A stretch of DNA of 64,000 nucleotides from Apoda limacodes (GCA_946406115.1 OX291548.1:4886373-4950372), one strand, 5' to 3'. Counted from the first letter of the stretch, positions 11,430-22,235 are shown. The notes: generated by a model from the letters alone, not told the origin. A program made the numbers and translations.

Positions 11430-11770
11430 AGAGCGGAGGGCAATAGCTTTATATAAGTTGCAGTCCAGGGCCCCATCTGTAGATCTGCTGCCATATCCGG
11501 GTAGATGCACCGGATACATTTTGACTCGTTTCAAAAACGAACTGCGTGAATATATCACTATCCTGAACATTTTAATGCAGACAGTATTAAAGTCTAAGTA
11601 GAGCCTCCTTGTGTGTGTTCTACCGTGTGTATTCTTTTTATACGAACGGTTCATACATATGGGTTTGTGTTTTGAGGGCTGGTTTGAAATGATACAATGG
11701 ATCCTACGGTTACTATCTACCATCTCACCGCTCGTTATCAGCAAAGAGTTTATCCACACACGTTAGAAGC
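11430..11770 (+). mobile_element. LINE family L, internal fragment
   Basis: This plus-strand piece aligns with the C-terminal reverse transcriptase region of family L. Shared landmarks are GGCCCC...CTGCTGCCATAT followed by a GGTGCA-type block, GAGCCTCCTTGTGTGTGTTCTACCG, and a final CTCACCGCTCG...CGTTATCAGC block. It is strongly diverged and cut at both ends, with no tail. Overlapping open frames on both strands here are by-products. Confidence 0.6.
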
Positions 11771-11779
11771 TATATAGTG

Positions 11780-12055
11780 AGGGGCTGTGTCGTTCTAGAG
11801 TAACTTACTTTTTCTAACACTGGAAGTTAATAGATTCTTAAAGTGTCTGTAAAACCCTTGTTACACACTGAGTGATGCGTACTCAGTTAGAATTATTAAC
11901 CACCTTTAGCTTAAGCGGTTTTATATAATATTGTTTGGCTAACTCTGTTGTGCTCTAAATAGTTCATACTCAAAAATAATATAGTAATCACATTGATAAC
12001 GAAATCGACAATACTATTATGTATATTATCACAGAAACGTAAAATTTACATAAGA
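11780..12055. other. Gene-free stretch
   Basis: No feature is supported. Confidence 0.45.
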
Positions 12056-12064
12056 TAAAGAAAA

Positions 12065-12180
12065 AACAGTAGAGAGGATACGAGATGTCCGTAATAGGGA
12101 GCGGTGACCCGCAGCTATTCTATTATTGAGAAGTGTCGGACGATAGTGCGGGCGCGCTATAACGAAACAACACGTGATAG
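12065..12180 (+). repeat. Short dispersed repeat (family U), copy 1
   Basis: The core GTAATAGGGAGCGGTGACCC followed by GCAGCTATTCTATT and GTGCGGGCGCGC recurs at 21,840-21,945 and, more diverged, at 24,375-24,480. It is about 110 bases long and GC-richer than its flanks. No coding potential. Confidence 0.7.
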
Positions 12181-12544
12181 GTTTGTTCTTTTTACTTTTT
12201 TTGTTTGTAATCGAGCTAACTTGAAAGTCCGTAAAGATATATAAATGTTTGTTACTCGATTCGCTAAATTATTATTTAAGATTTTTTTATTCTTTGATTT
12301 AATATGTAAAAAACTGAATGTTATATAACTTATACGTTGTAGATATAATTGTACTTAGGAATAATATGAATTGCAATTTTTTTAATTTTCTCCTTTTATT
12401 TGCCATAGCAATTGAAATTTCGCAAAACTCTTTGCACACAGTAAATCATCTTCCAGCGACATTAATTGAATTACATATTTGATTTTTATGATTTATGAAC
12501 TCGATTCTTTTGACTTTATACTATTGAGCCCTTAAGTTACTCTT

Positions 12545-12665
12545 AAAATATTTATGCGAAGGCCTTCCGTCTGCCTCGGGTCTGCCGACGCAATATATCA
12601 TTCAGCTGCCAACAGAAGAGCCATCTAAGTTAGAAGACGGGATTCAAGCCGAGACAACGAATTAC
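12545..12665 (+). repeat. Fragment shared with the right end of the long repeat near 38.3 kb
   Basis: The block AATATATCATTCAGCTG...AGAGCCATCT...GACGGGATT matches 38,275-38,340 with scattered changes. It suggests that the long repeat with copies at 22.3 and 28.9 kb had a larger parent. Confidence 0.5.
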
Positions 12666-12669
12666 GGTG

Positions 12670-12940
12670 GTAATTCAGCTGTTCAGTATTTTATTGCCTT
12701 GGAACTAAACACTTTATTACATGTTTAAAAGCGTAAATTTTCATTTAATTCTTGAAAATCCGTAACAGAATAAATAAATGAAAATATAGCTGTATTAGTA
12801 ACTAATACCATAAAAATAAATCAGAATCTCCGGAACATTTTCTATAGCTACTATGCTAGTAAGAGCTCCACTGCTACTAAGTCCCCGTATCTTAGGAAAC
12901 CTTAAGGTTTAAAATAGTCTGTTTGGAATAATTTAGCTTT
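12670..12940. other. Gene-free stretch
   Basis: No feature is supported. Confidence 0.45.
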
Positions 12941-12943
12941 CAC

Positions 12944-13086
12944 AAGAAGTTATTAGATTTCTGAAGGGTCGGCAACGCGCGAGTGATGCCTCTGGTGTTG
13001 CAAGCGTCCATAGGCTACGGTGACCGCTTACCATCAGGCGGACCGTAGGCTTGTTTGCCACCTAAGTAGTATTAAAAAAAAAAAAA
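12944..13086 (+). mobile_element. LINE family L, short 3' end insertion
   Basis: This plus-strand copy starts at AAGAAGTTATTAGATTTCTG (the last codons of the reverse transcriptase) and runs through CATCAGGCGGACCGTAGGC to a poly-A tail at 13,074-13,086. Only about 140 bases were inserted. Identity to the 7.4 kb copy is high, so it may be one of the younger insertions of the family. I could not settle a target duplication. Confidence 0.8.
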
Positions 13087-13422
13087 CAAAGAAAAAGTCC
13101 TTACAGTCAGTTTAGTTCAGTAGTGTAAAGTCCCAAACGTTAGTGTATTTAAAGAAATAACCTTAAATCCATTCTTAATAACATTTCTAAAGATAAGTTC
13201 TATCCTCTTAACCAAAAACTACAAATTCATGATAGCAAATTAAACAATAGACATACGGGCGGTAGCAAACACAGACTTTGTTGGGTTGGACTTGCTTGTA
13301 CTTCTAACTTATTTGTTGCTTACCTTCTTCTTCTTCGGTTCATATATGTGACACTATTAGTCATTGTCGAGTTGTCATTTTATAAATAATACTTCACTTT
13401 ATACAACACAATACACAATACC

Positions 13423-13668
13423 AGGGGAGAGTGGGGTAATTGCGAACACCTAAGGGAAAACTAAAATAAAACGAAAACAAATCAAGTAATAAAAGCTATT
13501 TATTAATCAGTCTTTAGTTAAACTAATCTACCTTATGTTTTTATAATCAACAGTGATATTTTTTTTAATAATAACCAAATTATAATGAAAAAACAAAACA
13601 TCTGGTGTCCGGGATTACCCCATAGCATGTGGGGTAATTGCGGATACTGAGCGGGGTAATCCCGGACA
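13423..13668. repeat. Left end of pogo-like element with repeated motif
   Basis: The motif occurs at 13,431-13,447 (plus), 13,606-13,622 (minus), 13,630-13,646 (plus) and 13,652-13,668 (plus). The consensus is close to GGGGTAATTGCGGACA. The second and third copies face each other across 7 bases. Confidence 0.75.
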
Positions 13669-14022
13669 TACTCTAATTAGCGCAAAAATCACATACAAAG
13701 CCCTTCGAACTGCTTTCCCCAGTTGTGCACTTCTCATGGGCCCATAATTTACATATTTTTCATGACAAATCAGACAAAAATACTCTTCTTTTTTGTTTTC
13801 TTTTTTATTGCATACATTTTTTTAAATGCTTTCAGATTCTTTACGCCTTTTTTACTTTTATTTTTACTGTCAATCTTTTCATTAATTTTAATCTGCTCTT
13901 TTTTGTTCCTTTTTTGTTTTTTTTTCTTCTAAAGCATCTTTTATGGGGGAGCTGGTTATTATAATTGAATGCCTCTTTCTAGAAGTTTGTCTTGTTTTGG
14001 GTTGTGATATTTGGGGAAATTG

Positions 14023-15378
14023 TTAAATTTCCTGAAGTGGAATTGATTCGTTCAACTGAGCTATTTGGCTAATTGGCATTATCACCTCAGCCTCAGCTGT
14101 TACGTGTTCTTTCTGATTTGATGCTTGTGCTTCCTGAGCCTCTGGTGTTTGAACATTGGACGACAACATTTTTTGAGTATCAGGCAATGTTGCTTCTAAG
14201 AACTGTTCACCAAATTTCGTTGTATCTAATGGCCAAATAACAGCTGCCCGGAATCCACTTGCTGCTTTCCCAATATTGCTGATTCGATTGAAAGCTTTAG
14301 TAAAAAGTTCGACGACTTCATACTGAGTAATTCTTTTGCCTACGTTAGAAGCCATGTATAAGTCACATTCACGGTTATATGCAGTCTTGAGGGGTCCAAA
14401 ATATGTTAACTCCAGAGGTTGCATTCGATGTGACGTATGCGGTGGAAGAGATAACAGTACTATTCCATTCTGGCGACAAAGCAGATAGCAAGCAAGACTA
14501 ACATGGCTTTCATGGTTGTATAAAAGAAGTAGAATTGGTTTTTCTACAGATGGCTTTGCATAAGAAATAAAATGATGTAACCAATCTACAAATAGATTTT
14601 CGTTTATCCAACCAGAATCGCTAACTGCTGCTATCATATCAGAATTGCCTCCACGCAATAATTGAGCATTCATTCTTTTCCTCTTAAAAATGAAAAATGG
14701 AGGAATATAATTTCCTGCGGCACTGAATGCGCAAAAAACTGTGGTTGTAGTTCCTCTTTCACCACTAGTTATCATACCAACTTGCTTTTGGCCTTTTGGA
14801 GCTAGTATCCTGGAATTTCTCTGCACATTAGAAATGCCGGTTTCATGAACATTATATATGCGATTAGCATCAAACTGGTATTTTAATTGCATTGATTCCA
14901 AGTTATTGAAAAACATTTTAACTTCCGATTCGTTAAAGGCTGTTTTTCTACTAATAGAAGTAGACTCAGGTTTACGAAGCGAAATATTAGGATGCCTTTT
15001 CTTAAACCCATAGAACCAGTCCTTTCCTGCCATCTGGGTTTTTTTTGGAAAATTGTGCTTTAAATTATTAACTTCGGCAAATTTGAAGGCTATTTTGCGG
15101 ACCGTCTCAATAGTTAAACCATAAAATTGTTCACAGCATTTCAAGATATGGTCCTCCAGTTTTTCTTCTTGTTCTTGAGAAAATGTAGCCTTTCTTCCAG
15201 TTTTTGGAGCCTTAATAGTTTCATGTTTAAGGTGATCATGTATAGTGCTTTTTGGTACAGAATAAGTAATAGCAGCCTTTCCTAGTGAAAGTGTTTTGTT
15301 TTTGACAGCCTTAATGGCTTTCTCCAAGTCCTCTAATTTATATTTAGTCTTTGTCTTTCTTTGGTAATGTCTTGGCAT
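14023..15378 (-). CDS. pogo-type transposase, catalytic residues substituted
   Basis: An uninterrupted 451-codon gene. I prefer the ATG at 15,378 (protein starts MPRHYQRKTK) over a TTG four codons upstream, because pogo proteins typically begin like this. Residues 1-55 are a Pipsqueak-type helix-turn-helix. About 65-140 is a CENP-B/Tc5-type DNA-binding domain (WFYGFKKRHP). About 160-390 is the DDE superfamily-1 nuclease fold. Family members normally have Asp in a YNVDETG-like motif, Asp in LLLD.H.SH, and a third Asp in QPLDV.FFGPLK. Here the motifs read YNVHETG, LLLLYNHESH and QPLELTYFGPLK, giving His, Tyr and Glu. Cleavage activity is therefore unlikely, although DNA binding may persist. A Gln/Glu-rich tail follows. 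It is the only gene of its transposon. Either recent decay or adaptation as a DNA-binding protein could explain it. Confidence 0.9.
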   Translation of the reverse strand: MPRHYQRKTKTKYKLEDLEKAIKAVKNKTLSLGKAAITYSVPKSTIHDHLKHETIKAPKTGRKATFSQEQEEKLEDHILKCCEQFYGLTIETVRKIAFKFAEVNNLKHNFPKKTQMAGKDWFYGFKKRHPNISLRKPESTSISRKTAFNESEVKMFFNNLESMQLKYQFDANRIYNVHETGISNVQRNSRILAPKGQKQVGMITSGERGTTTTVFCAFSAAGNYIPPFFIFKRKRMNAQLLRGGNSDMIAAVSDSGWINENLFVDWLHHFISYAKPSVEKPILLLLYNHESHVSLACYLLCRQNGIVLLSLPPHTSHRMQPLELTYFGPLKTAYNRECDLYMASNVGKRITQYEVVELFTKAFNRISNIGKAASGFRAAVIWPLDTTKFGEQFLEATLPDTQKMLSSNVQTPEAQEAQASNQKEHVTAEAEVIMPISQIAQLNESIPLQEI

Positions 15379-15640
15379 CTGAAAAATCAATTTATATTTA
15401 TTGTCAGTATCAGAAATAATGTATTCATATTATGTATTAATTGTGGTAAAAAATAATTATCCAGCCTGTTAACTATCTCTACACCAAAGCACACCTAGAT
15501 ACATTCATGTATTTATTTTAAACTGATTTACGTATTAGTGAAATATTGTCTTTTTATTATATTAACAATTTGGTTATAGTATTTCACTGTTAGCAACATA
15601 TTTTAGAATAAAAATGCAGCAATCAATAAACTTGTTGTTT

Positions 15641-16061
15641 AGGGGTAACTGCGGACGTTCGTGTTTACCCCACTCAAATCGTACGCCATTAGCCGACTCG
15701 CCCAGAAACACAATATAAATATTTTATTTGAGGTTAGAACCATGCGGTGCATGATACGAGTGCTTTAAAACATTGTTCAATTAGATGTTATTTCACAAAA
15801 AAACACCATGCTCCTATGTTTTTTGTACAGTAAGAAGCACACATCTACTTTTACACAAAAATTAGATGAAATTATTGAAAAATCATTAAGTTGACTTACC
15901 TTGAAGCGCGAGCGCGTCCTCACTTTAATACTTTTCGTTTGGCACTGGGTTTGCGGTCGACTTATGATTGCGTCATTCAAAATATCTCCTGTCCTGTTCT
16001 AACATACTTAAACCTGTGCGTCCGCCGTTACCCGCCGTCCGTAATTCCCCCACCCTCCCCT
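15641..16061. repeat. Right end of pogo-like element with repeated motif
   Basis: Copies of the GGGGTAA-type motif lie at 15,641-15,657 (plus), about 15,657-15,673 (minus, GTTTACCCCAC) and 16,038-16,051 (minus, TCCGTAATTCCCCC). The last forms the terminal inverted repeat. The region between also holds the likely transposase promoter, since the gene reads away from this end. I see no clear TATA box. Confidence 0.65.
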
Positions 16062-16141
16062 ACATTCCTCAATATTTATTATTTTCATTTACTTTTTATT
16101 TTTAATATGGTAATGTATTCACCAAAGGATCGATTGTTATG

Positions 16142-16535
16142 AATGACAAACGACCGATAAGAACCAAGATTTAGGGCCGTTAACAGTCCAAGGGTGAGGT
16201 CTATCTATCTCAAGGTAGTCAACCCCAGATAGATTAGACGATTGTGTATATAATTATTGGACCATCTTTCCAAATTTCCTGATTTCTTTTATTGTTATTT
16301 GTGTGCATTTAAAGTAAATATCACTGTAATTTATCTAGTTTTTATTTTCCTTAACCAGATCGGTTAAATTTTGTTAAATGACAAACGATTAATAAGAACC
16401 AAGGTTGAGGGCCTTTAACAGTCCAAGGGTGAGGTCTATCTATCTCAAGGTAGTCAACCCCAGATAGGTAAGACGATTGTGTATATAATTATTGTACCAT
16501 CTTTCCAAATTACCTGATTTGTTTTATTGTTATTT
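16142..16535 (+). repeat. 159 bp direct repeat pair with 76 bp spacer
   Basis: Units at 16,142-16,300 and 16,377-16,535 are near-identical. Both start AATGACAAACGA and share a 42-base perfect-looking core around CTATCTATCTCAAGGTAGTC. The spacer (16,301-16,376) has an inverted, about 90% similar copy at 17,696-17,767. The arrangement unit-spacer-unit resembles a dimeric short element. No coding capacity. Confidence 0.8.
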
Positions 16536-16704
16536 AAGCTTGCAGTGAAAAATACTATGTTCTCTGACGTATAACACCAAATAAAGCTATTATTAAGAGA
16601 CAAAGGAACACATTTGTTTGTAGGAAACGATATTCAAAATTAAGCAACATCTGGCTAGGTCAGTAAATGGATGGGTGATTTTTGTTTGTGTTAGTAAATT
16701 ACGG

Positions 16705-16765
16705 AAATGGTGGTGGGTACGGAACCCTCGGTGCTTGAGTCCGACTCGCGCTCGGCCGGTTTTTA
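16705..16765 (-). repeat. Family F repeat end, minus orientation
   Basis: GGTACGGAACCCTCGG...GAGTCCGACTCGCGCTCGGCCGG is the reverse complement of the family F start seen at 27,494. Only the terminal segment is clear, and the sequence to the right is too diverged to align by eye. Confidence 0.65.
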
Positions 16766-17695
16766 TTTTTTTGTTAAATTATCCCGCATTATAACATATT
16801 CTGTAAAAATTTCAGATTTTCACCTATTTTTAATGGTCAGACAGACCATTAACATATGTAATAGGAACCTTTGGGTGAATTTTAGATTTTTTACGCAAGC
16901 CTGAGGGGATATCTAATCGTTAGATGCAAACAAGTTTTTAAATAGAATATATAAACCACTTATTATAAAAAACTGTAATTAATTTCTGTCAAAAATAAAT
17001 AAAATTAAAACAGCTACAAAATAGAATTTTGCAAAATAGGTATATTGATACAGGTGAATCAAATTCGAACCTAACTGATTTTACTGGAATACTTTAAGGT
17101 TTTTCCAAAACCATACAAGTCTCGATCGTCTGACCCCAGAGTTTCGGTCACTGGGTTGTGAAATTGAACGACCATCGAAGCGACGCGGGCCAAATTAGAT
17201 CGGTCAACTATCGGACCGACGCGCAATTTATGGATCTGATTTGAAATTCGGTCTGCAGGTACGCTTGATATATGTACTATTTGTTTGATTTATTCCAACT
17301 TGAAGTAGGAAAATAAGTAACGTAATAGTTTCCATCTGCATCTCGCAAAATTCAAAGATTTCAAGATGAAGTAGGTACCTGAAATGTTTGCCACCTTAAG
17401 GGTATAAAAAAAATGTGAAACAGGTGTTCCAAAGGTGAGGAATTACTTCATAACCAAAAGCAGTACTTTTTGAAATCTTGTTATTAGAACTAGGAGCAGT
17501 TTTGATTCCAAACATGAAACCCTGAAACAATGGTCAGGATAAGTTTTGGGGGTTATAGTCCTGACGAATGTTACATATATCTGCTTGCCTGTTTTTTTTT
17601 TTTTAATAAGCGTTTAGGTTTGAAACAAGGCACATGAAACATTGGCAGTAAAAGGTAGATTTAAAATTAATTTACGTTATTTAGCATTACATTTA

Positions 17696-17767
17696 ACAAA
17701 ATTTAACCGACCTGGTTAAGAAAAAGGAAAACTAGATAAATTACAGTGAAATTTACTTTAAATGCAA
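17696..17767 (-). repeat. Inverted copy of the 16.3 kb spacer
   Basis: This 72-base block is the reverse complement of 16,303-16,374 with about seven differences. It places inverted sequences about 1.3 kb apart around a segment that holds a family F end. Confidence 0.75.
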
Positions 17768-17799
17768 AGTGCAAAGTTTGTATATATTACTGTTTTTAA

Positions 17800-18065
17800 G
17801 ATAGACCAAAAACAACGAAATGTTTCTTATACGGGGACCTCCTTAAATTTTTACTTTTCCAACTTTTTATTAGTTGTTAGATAATCCCCCATTATAACAC
17901 ACTCTGTGGATATTTCAGTTCTACCTCAACAACAATATCTTTCCTGTTTAGGTCTAAAAGATAGAGCCCTTAAATGGTCCCACAGACAGACAGACAAACA
18001 GCGTAGGCTTAGTAATAGGGCTCCGTTGGCATCCTTTGGTAACGGAACCTTAAAAAAGGATTTAA
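17800..18065. repeat. Decayed family F-like sequence
   Basis: Blocks such as ACGGGGACCTCCTTAAATTT, CAGACAGACAGACAAACAG and GGTAACGGAACCTTAAAAA follow the order of the family F body and right end at 27.5-27.9 kb, with heavy divergence. A 61-codon open frame here is incidental. Confidence 0.5.
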
Positions 18066-18069
18066 TAAT

Positions 18070-18740
18070 TTTTGCACATACAGACATATGACATACAGAT
18101 TAAACCCGGAAATACTTAATAAAATCTTATTAATTTACCGAACTAATTCCAATTAGTCTGTTCTAGAAGCTTAATAATAAGTTAAATTGATTTATTTCCG
18201 TAAACCTAAAATATTTAAATTTAATTTCTGGTAAGGTTTATTTCGTATGTTTGAGCGAAAAAAATATAGAAAATGAATGGGGTTAGAGTAACAGGGTAAA
18301 AATAAAATTATTGTTCTTTTGAGACAATATTTATTTTGTTTTTGTTCAGTTCAATCAATTGTGCAGCCAATCAGAAATCTAATTATGTACCAAAATACAC
18401 AGTCCATTGAAACGTTAAGATAACAATACAAAACAATAGACTCATTGTCTGCTTTCACGACTCTGTGCATACAAACAATGAATAAAACGGAATCGAGTTG
18501 TATGGGTCCATGTTCGGAATTAGGTGTTAGATAATACACAAAAAAGTCACTGTCCCTAACGAATGAATTGTAAAGGCGCTGCGTCAGCGTGTGCAAAGTT
18601 GCCTGCAAGTAACTTTCATAGGTTTTAGTGATGTTAACATGAGAATTCCTTTAAAATAAAAAAAATTCTCACGTAAAAAAATGTATTGTCTGATGAATTC
18701 AAACCCACATATCTCAGAATGTATGTACCTGACGATATGT
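18070..18740. other. Gene-free stretch
   Basis: An 85-codon minus-strand frame at 18,351-18,608 shows no recognisable domain and no neighbouring exon signals. I leave it uncalled. Otherwise the stretch is AT-rich. Confidence 0.45.
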
Positions 18741-18744
18741 CACT

Positions 18745-18960
18745 GTTTTATTTCCCCAGTGCCTGAAAACATACCCACATCATAATGTGGGAGATATCCT
18801 CTTTTTACAAAAAACTTTAATTATCAGTTCTGATAGCAGTGTATCTGGACCAAATTGGCTTTCTATATGTATGTCCCATAAGTCATAAATGCTAGCTTAA
18901 TAAGCGGTAAAATGAAAACCCAGGGACAGATGAATATATCCCTTTGCCAATTATATAAAA
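18745..18960 (-). repeat. Dispersed repeat (family T), minus copy 1
   Basis: CCCACATCATAATGTGGGAG followed by TTCTGATAGCAGTGTATCTGGACCAA and a GGTAAAATGAAAACCCAGGGACAGA end matches the copies at 22.05 and 24.85 kb. The left part of the family core is deleted. Confidence 0.65.
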
Positions 18961-19384
18961 ACTGTAAAAAGTAAGTCGAAATGGGACACGGGCTATATCA
19001 TTGAAACAGCTAGGCCTCTATATATCTATGTAGATAATATGATTTACTATGTTTTTTGTTTACATTGACGACTGAAGTAGACTCATTTTATGCATTGCCG
19101 CCATTTTGAAAAAAAAATGGTGATCAGTAGTTATGTTACAACTTTCGTACTTCTTTATCTTTATTATAAATTGTGCATTGTTTAAATTCTTTTTTAGGTT
19201 GACATTTAACCAGTGGACGTGTTCCTTGATATGTTTTCGCAATAGTCTTACCTTATAACGGATTTTATTGCGCAAAGAAAGTTCTAATATTTTTCTCTTT
19301 GTATCCCGCTGAGCAACATTAGCTTAGAAATTGACATTAGCAACGCCGGAAGTAAACTAAATAAACTCTATAAGACTGCGGCAT

Positions 19385-19815
19385 TGAATGAAAAAATGGA
19401 CAAGTGCGAATCTGACTTGCGTACTAAGGGTTACGTACAATTTTGTACAAAGTCGGATTGAGAAAGAACCTAAACTTTATTTTAATCTTCTCCCATATAT
19501 CGAAATACGTCACGGTCAATTTTACAATTGCAAATGTTAGTTTGTAATAGCATTTTTTTAATTAATATAGCTACAAATTTGCAGCTTACATGTTTAATTC
19601 TTTATTCGTGCTATGAAACTTTGCATCTTACAAAATTTTATGATTCTACGTTATCCGGAAGTACCGTAAAGGTTTTGATTTATGCACCATAAATGGCCGT
19701 AATTTTGATTGTGTGGACTTAGTTGCTTGATTTTGTTATAGTTCAAAGGGCCTTGATACCTCCAGACGTCTGGTCTGACAGTTCCTTTTCTTTTCTATTG
19801 AGGTACAGAACCCGA
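19385..19815 (+). repeat. Family F repeat, decayed copy
   Basis: It begins GGACAAGTGCGAATCTGACTTGCGTACTAAGGGTTACGTAC in style, matching the family F start. It ends near GTCTGACAGTTCC...GAGGTACAGAACCCGAAAAA, matching the family F right end. The body is diverged. Confidence 0.55.
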
Positions 19816-20629
19816 AAAAGTATTGTACAAAGTTATATTTTCTGTTTGATTATCAAAGGGAAAAAAACATGTCAAAGCTGAAACTTACGCGTAGCTATAT
19901 AGGGCTTGCATCCAATTTACGTTTACGAGTCGAGATCGGTGCCGAGGCCTTAAAGAGTTTATTTACTACTTTATTTCAGCTTTTATATGAGAAATTTAAA
20001 TAATATAAAATCATAGTAAGAAATTTTAATCGAAAGTTACCAGAGGCAATGTCACTGTGCAATAAACAGGGCAATTTTGAACTGGAAAATGTTAATAAAA
20101 CTTTCATTTTGATAGCTTTTATAGAAAAGGGAGGATAAGTTGTAGGCTTAAACTGTAATTTTGATGAATTTTGGGCCCTTATTTGTACCTCAAATATATC
20201 ATCTATCTAGTCTTACTAATCTATGACGGAATTTTAGTCGAATATATTTAGAAGGTCAGACATTTATTACATTTGTTTTTTGCGCCATATTTACACACAC
20301 ACATGGATGATAGATAGATGTGAGATATAACTAAGGTACCGTAAAGAACAATTTAGGTAGTAGAATACCGTGGACACTTTTCAATACGGCTCCATAATAG
20401 TAAGAAAATTAATTTCTTAAAAATGAAAAAAAATAAAGAAACTATTAAACACCCTTTTCATTTTACAAACTAGCTCTTTGTACTTTGTATATTATAGGAA
20501 TAAGCTCAAAAACCTACGAAGGTATACAATGTAGACAACTTTACCCCATTATAATATGTTCTATTATATAAGTAAGCATAGTCAGCTATTCCTAAAGTTT
20601 TTAAATAGCAACAGTAACACCGTCGCCAC

Positions 20630-20830
20630 TAACCTCTATTTGTTATAGGTTGGTAATCTACGGAGTGAAAACTGGTATCCCGTCCTCCTTTACTGCATGC
20701 AGTAAGGGATATATCGGAAACGTGATATTATTTCTAAAAGGTTATATTGTATTTACACGAACATATATATATATATATATATACTCTTCATCAGCATTTG
20801 AATGATTTTTAATTAGTTTAATTTTTTAAA
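20630..20830 (+). repeat. Dispersed repeat shared with 10.6 kb
   Basis: CTAACCTCTATTTG...GGTAATCTACGGAGTGAAAAC followed by an AT run (20,763-20,783) and CTTCATCAGCATTTGAATG aligns with 10,570-10,780. The AT dinucleotide run is a microsatellite inside it. Confidence 0.55.
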
Positions 20831-20889
20831 ACAATTAGATAACCACTGTAAAGTTGAAATGGAATATTGAAGTTTATATATTTATTTTT

Positions 20890-21617
20890 AACTAGCTTTT
20901 GCCAGCGGCTTCGCCCGCCTTAAATTTGGTTATCGGCATAGGATTCTTACGACAACTCCTCAATTATAAATAAACACAGAAGGTAAAAATAATTTTAAAT
21001 AGTACGTATCGCCCTTTCCCCTCATGACTGCCTTGCACATCATAAATGCGCGCGCAGTACTTGATAAATTATTTTGCTGCGACGTTATTTTAAAACTGCG
21101 ATATCTCCTAAGATATTTATTGAAATCGAATGATGTACAGGGCAATTTTGTTTTAAATTAAATACTTGTGATGAATAACGTATTAATTTGGATAAGGATT
21201 AATATCATGTTTATAAAAACCTTCGCAAATAATGCATTATTTTAGAACAAATTTGGTTTGCATAAAAAAGGTCATAGTAAGCCAACCTTAAAAGATAGAC
21301 ATATGCTGTTTCGCACTATTATTTAGAGCTTTTAAAGGGAAACAATTCTGTCATACATGATTTTTACGAAACTTTAACCGTTTACGCAGCGCACGCAGCG
21401 GAAGCTCTCAAAAGGATTAAAAAAAAACCCGATTTTGAAACATTCTTCATTGGTGCTCCGCTCCTATTAGTGTAAGCGTGATGATATATAGCCTAAGCCT
21501 TCCTTGATAAATGGGCTATCCAACACTGAAAGAATTTTTCAAATCGGACCAGTAGTTCCTGAGATTAGCGCGTTCAAACAAACAAACTCTTCAGCTTTAT
21601 ATATTAGTATAGATTAG
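20890..21617 (+). repeat. Dispersed repeat (family S), long copy
   Basis: It starts CTAGCTTTTGCCAGCGGCTT followed by CGCCCGCC, and ends with GAGATTAGCGCGTTCAAACA and ATATTAGTATAGATTAG. The same ends recur at 38.7, 44.6, 57.1 and 58.9 kb. No coding frame is preserved. In my recollection such ends belong to non-autonomous or 3' retroelement sequences common in moths. The class is not proven here. Confidence 0.65.
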
Positions 21618-21839
21618 TCAGTTTAAAAGCAACTTTTGGGTTAAAGAACAGTACTTAAAATTCAAGACAGTTGTAATTCAAATGATGACAATAAGAACTA
21701 AGGGGGTTAAATTAAGGGTTAAAATCGGGTTAATTTTGTTGACGGTAATTTTTATCTAATTCAAAAATACAGTAACTAAAGAGTTACCAATAATATGATA
21801 CAAATTGTTAAAAACGAAAAAGCTTCATAGGATAATAGT

Positions 21840-21945
21840 AGAGAGTATACGTGATGGCCGTAATAGGGAGCGGTGACCCGCAGCTATTCTATTCTAAAGT
21901 GCGGGCGCGCGATAACTAAACGAAACGTGATAGGTATGCGTTTTA
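21840..21945 (+). repeat. Short dispersed repeat (family U), copy 2
   Basis: GATGGCCGTAATAGGGAGCG and GTGACCCGCAGCTATTCTATTC, followed by GTGCGGGCGCGC, match copy 1 at 12.1 kb. Parts of the middle are deleted. Confidence 0.7.
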
Positions 21946-22019
21946 CATAATATCACTAATTAATCTTTACATAAATGCAATAAAAAATATAAAGCATTTT
22001 TTTGTGTCTATGTATATTC

Positions 22020-22235
22020 AAGCTTTTTATTCTCAGATGGGGGTACCCAGTGGCTGGACACATACAAACCCACATCATAATCCTGTAAATGAGGCCATCG
22101 CCGCAACATTGATTCTGGTAGCAGTGTATCTGGACTAAGGTCGCTTTATATATGTCTCGTATGTAGTAAAATACCAACTCTAGACTAAAAAGTGGTAAAA
22201 TAAAAGACCAGGGACAGACAACCATGTCTGTGAGT
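22020..22235 (-). repeat. Dispersed repeat (family T), minus copy 2
   Basis: Read on the minus strand it contains GCGGCGATGGCCTCA followed by GATTATGATGTGGGTTTG and CCAGCCACTGGGTACCC, the family T core. It faces the plus copy at 22,836-22,990, about 600 bases to the right. Confidence 0.65.

Larger units (their letters stand above)
13423..16061 (-). mobile_element. pogo/Tigger-like DNA transposon
   Basis: A 2,639 bp element bounded by imperfect inverted ends. The left end starts AGGGGAGAGTGGGGTAATTG (13,423) and the right end, read inward, starts AGGGGAGGGTGGGGGAATTA (from 16,061). It carries one transposase gene on the minus strand. A motif of the GGGGTAAT.GCGGACA type recurs at least seven times near the two ends, which fits transposase binding sites. 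Elements of this family usually duplicate TA on insertion. I could not find a clean TA pair at the exact ends, so the termini are probably eroded. The plus-strand T-rich stretch at 13,780-13,930 is the 3' side of the gene. Confidence 0.8.

Noticed and set aside
11400..11759. 119-codon minus-strand frame
   Set aside because: It lies antisense to a decayed LINE fragment and has no recognisable domain.
13723..13964. Phe-rich open frames of 69-79 codons
   Set aside because: They come from a T-rich stretch at the 3' side of the transposase gene and are low complexity.
18351..18608. 85-codon minus-strand frame
   Set aside because: It is isolated, has no domain, no splice context and no partner exon.
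20763..20783. AT dinucleotide run as an origin or regulatory site
   Set aside because: It is a simple microsatellite inside a dispersed repeat.
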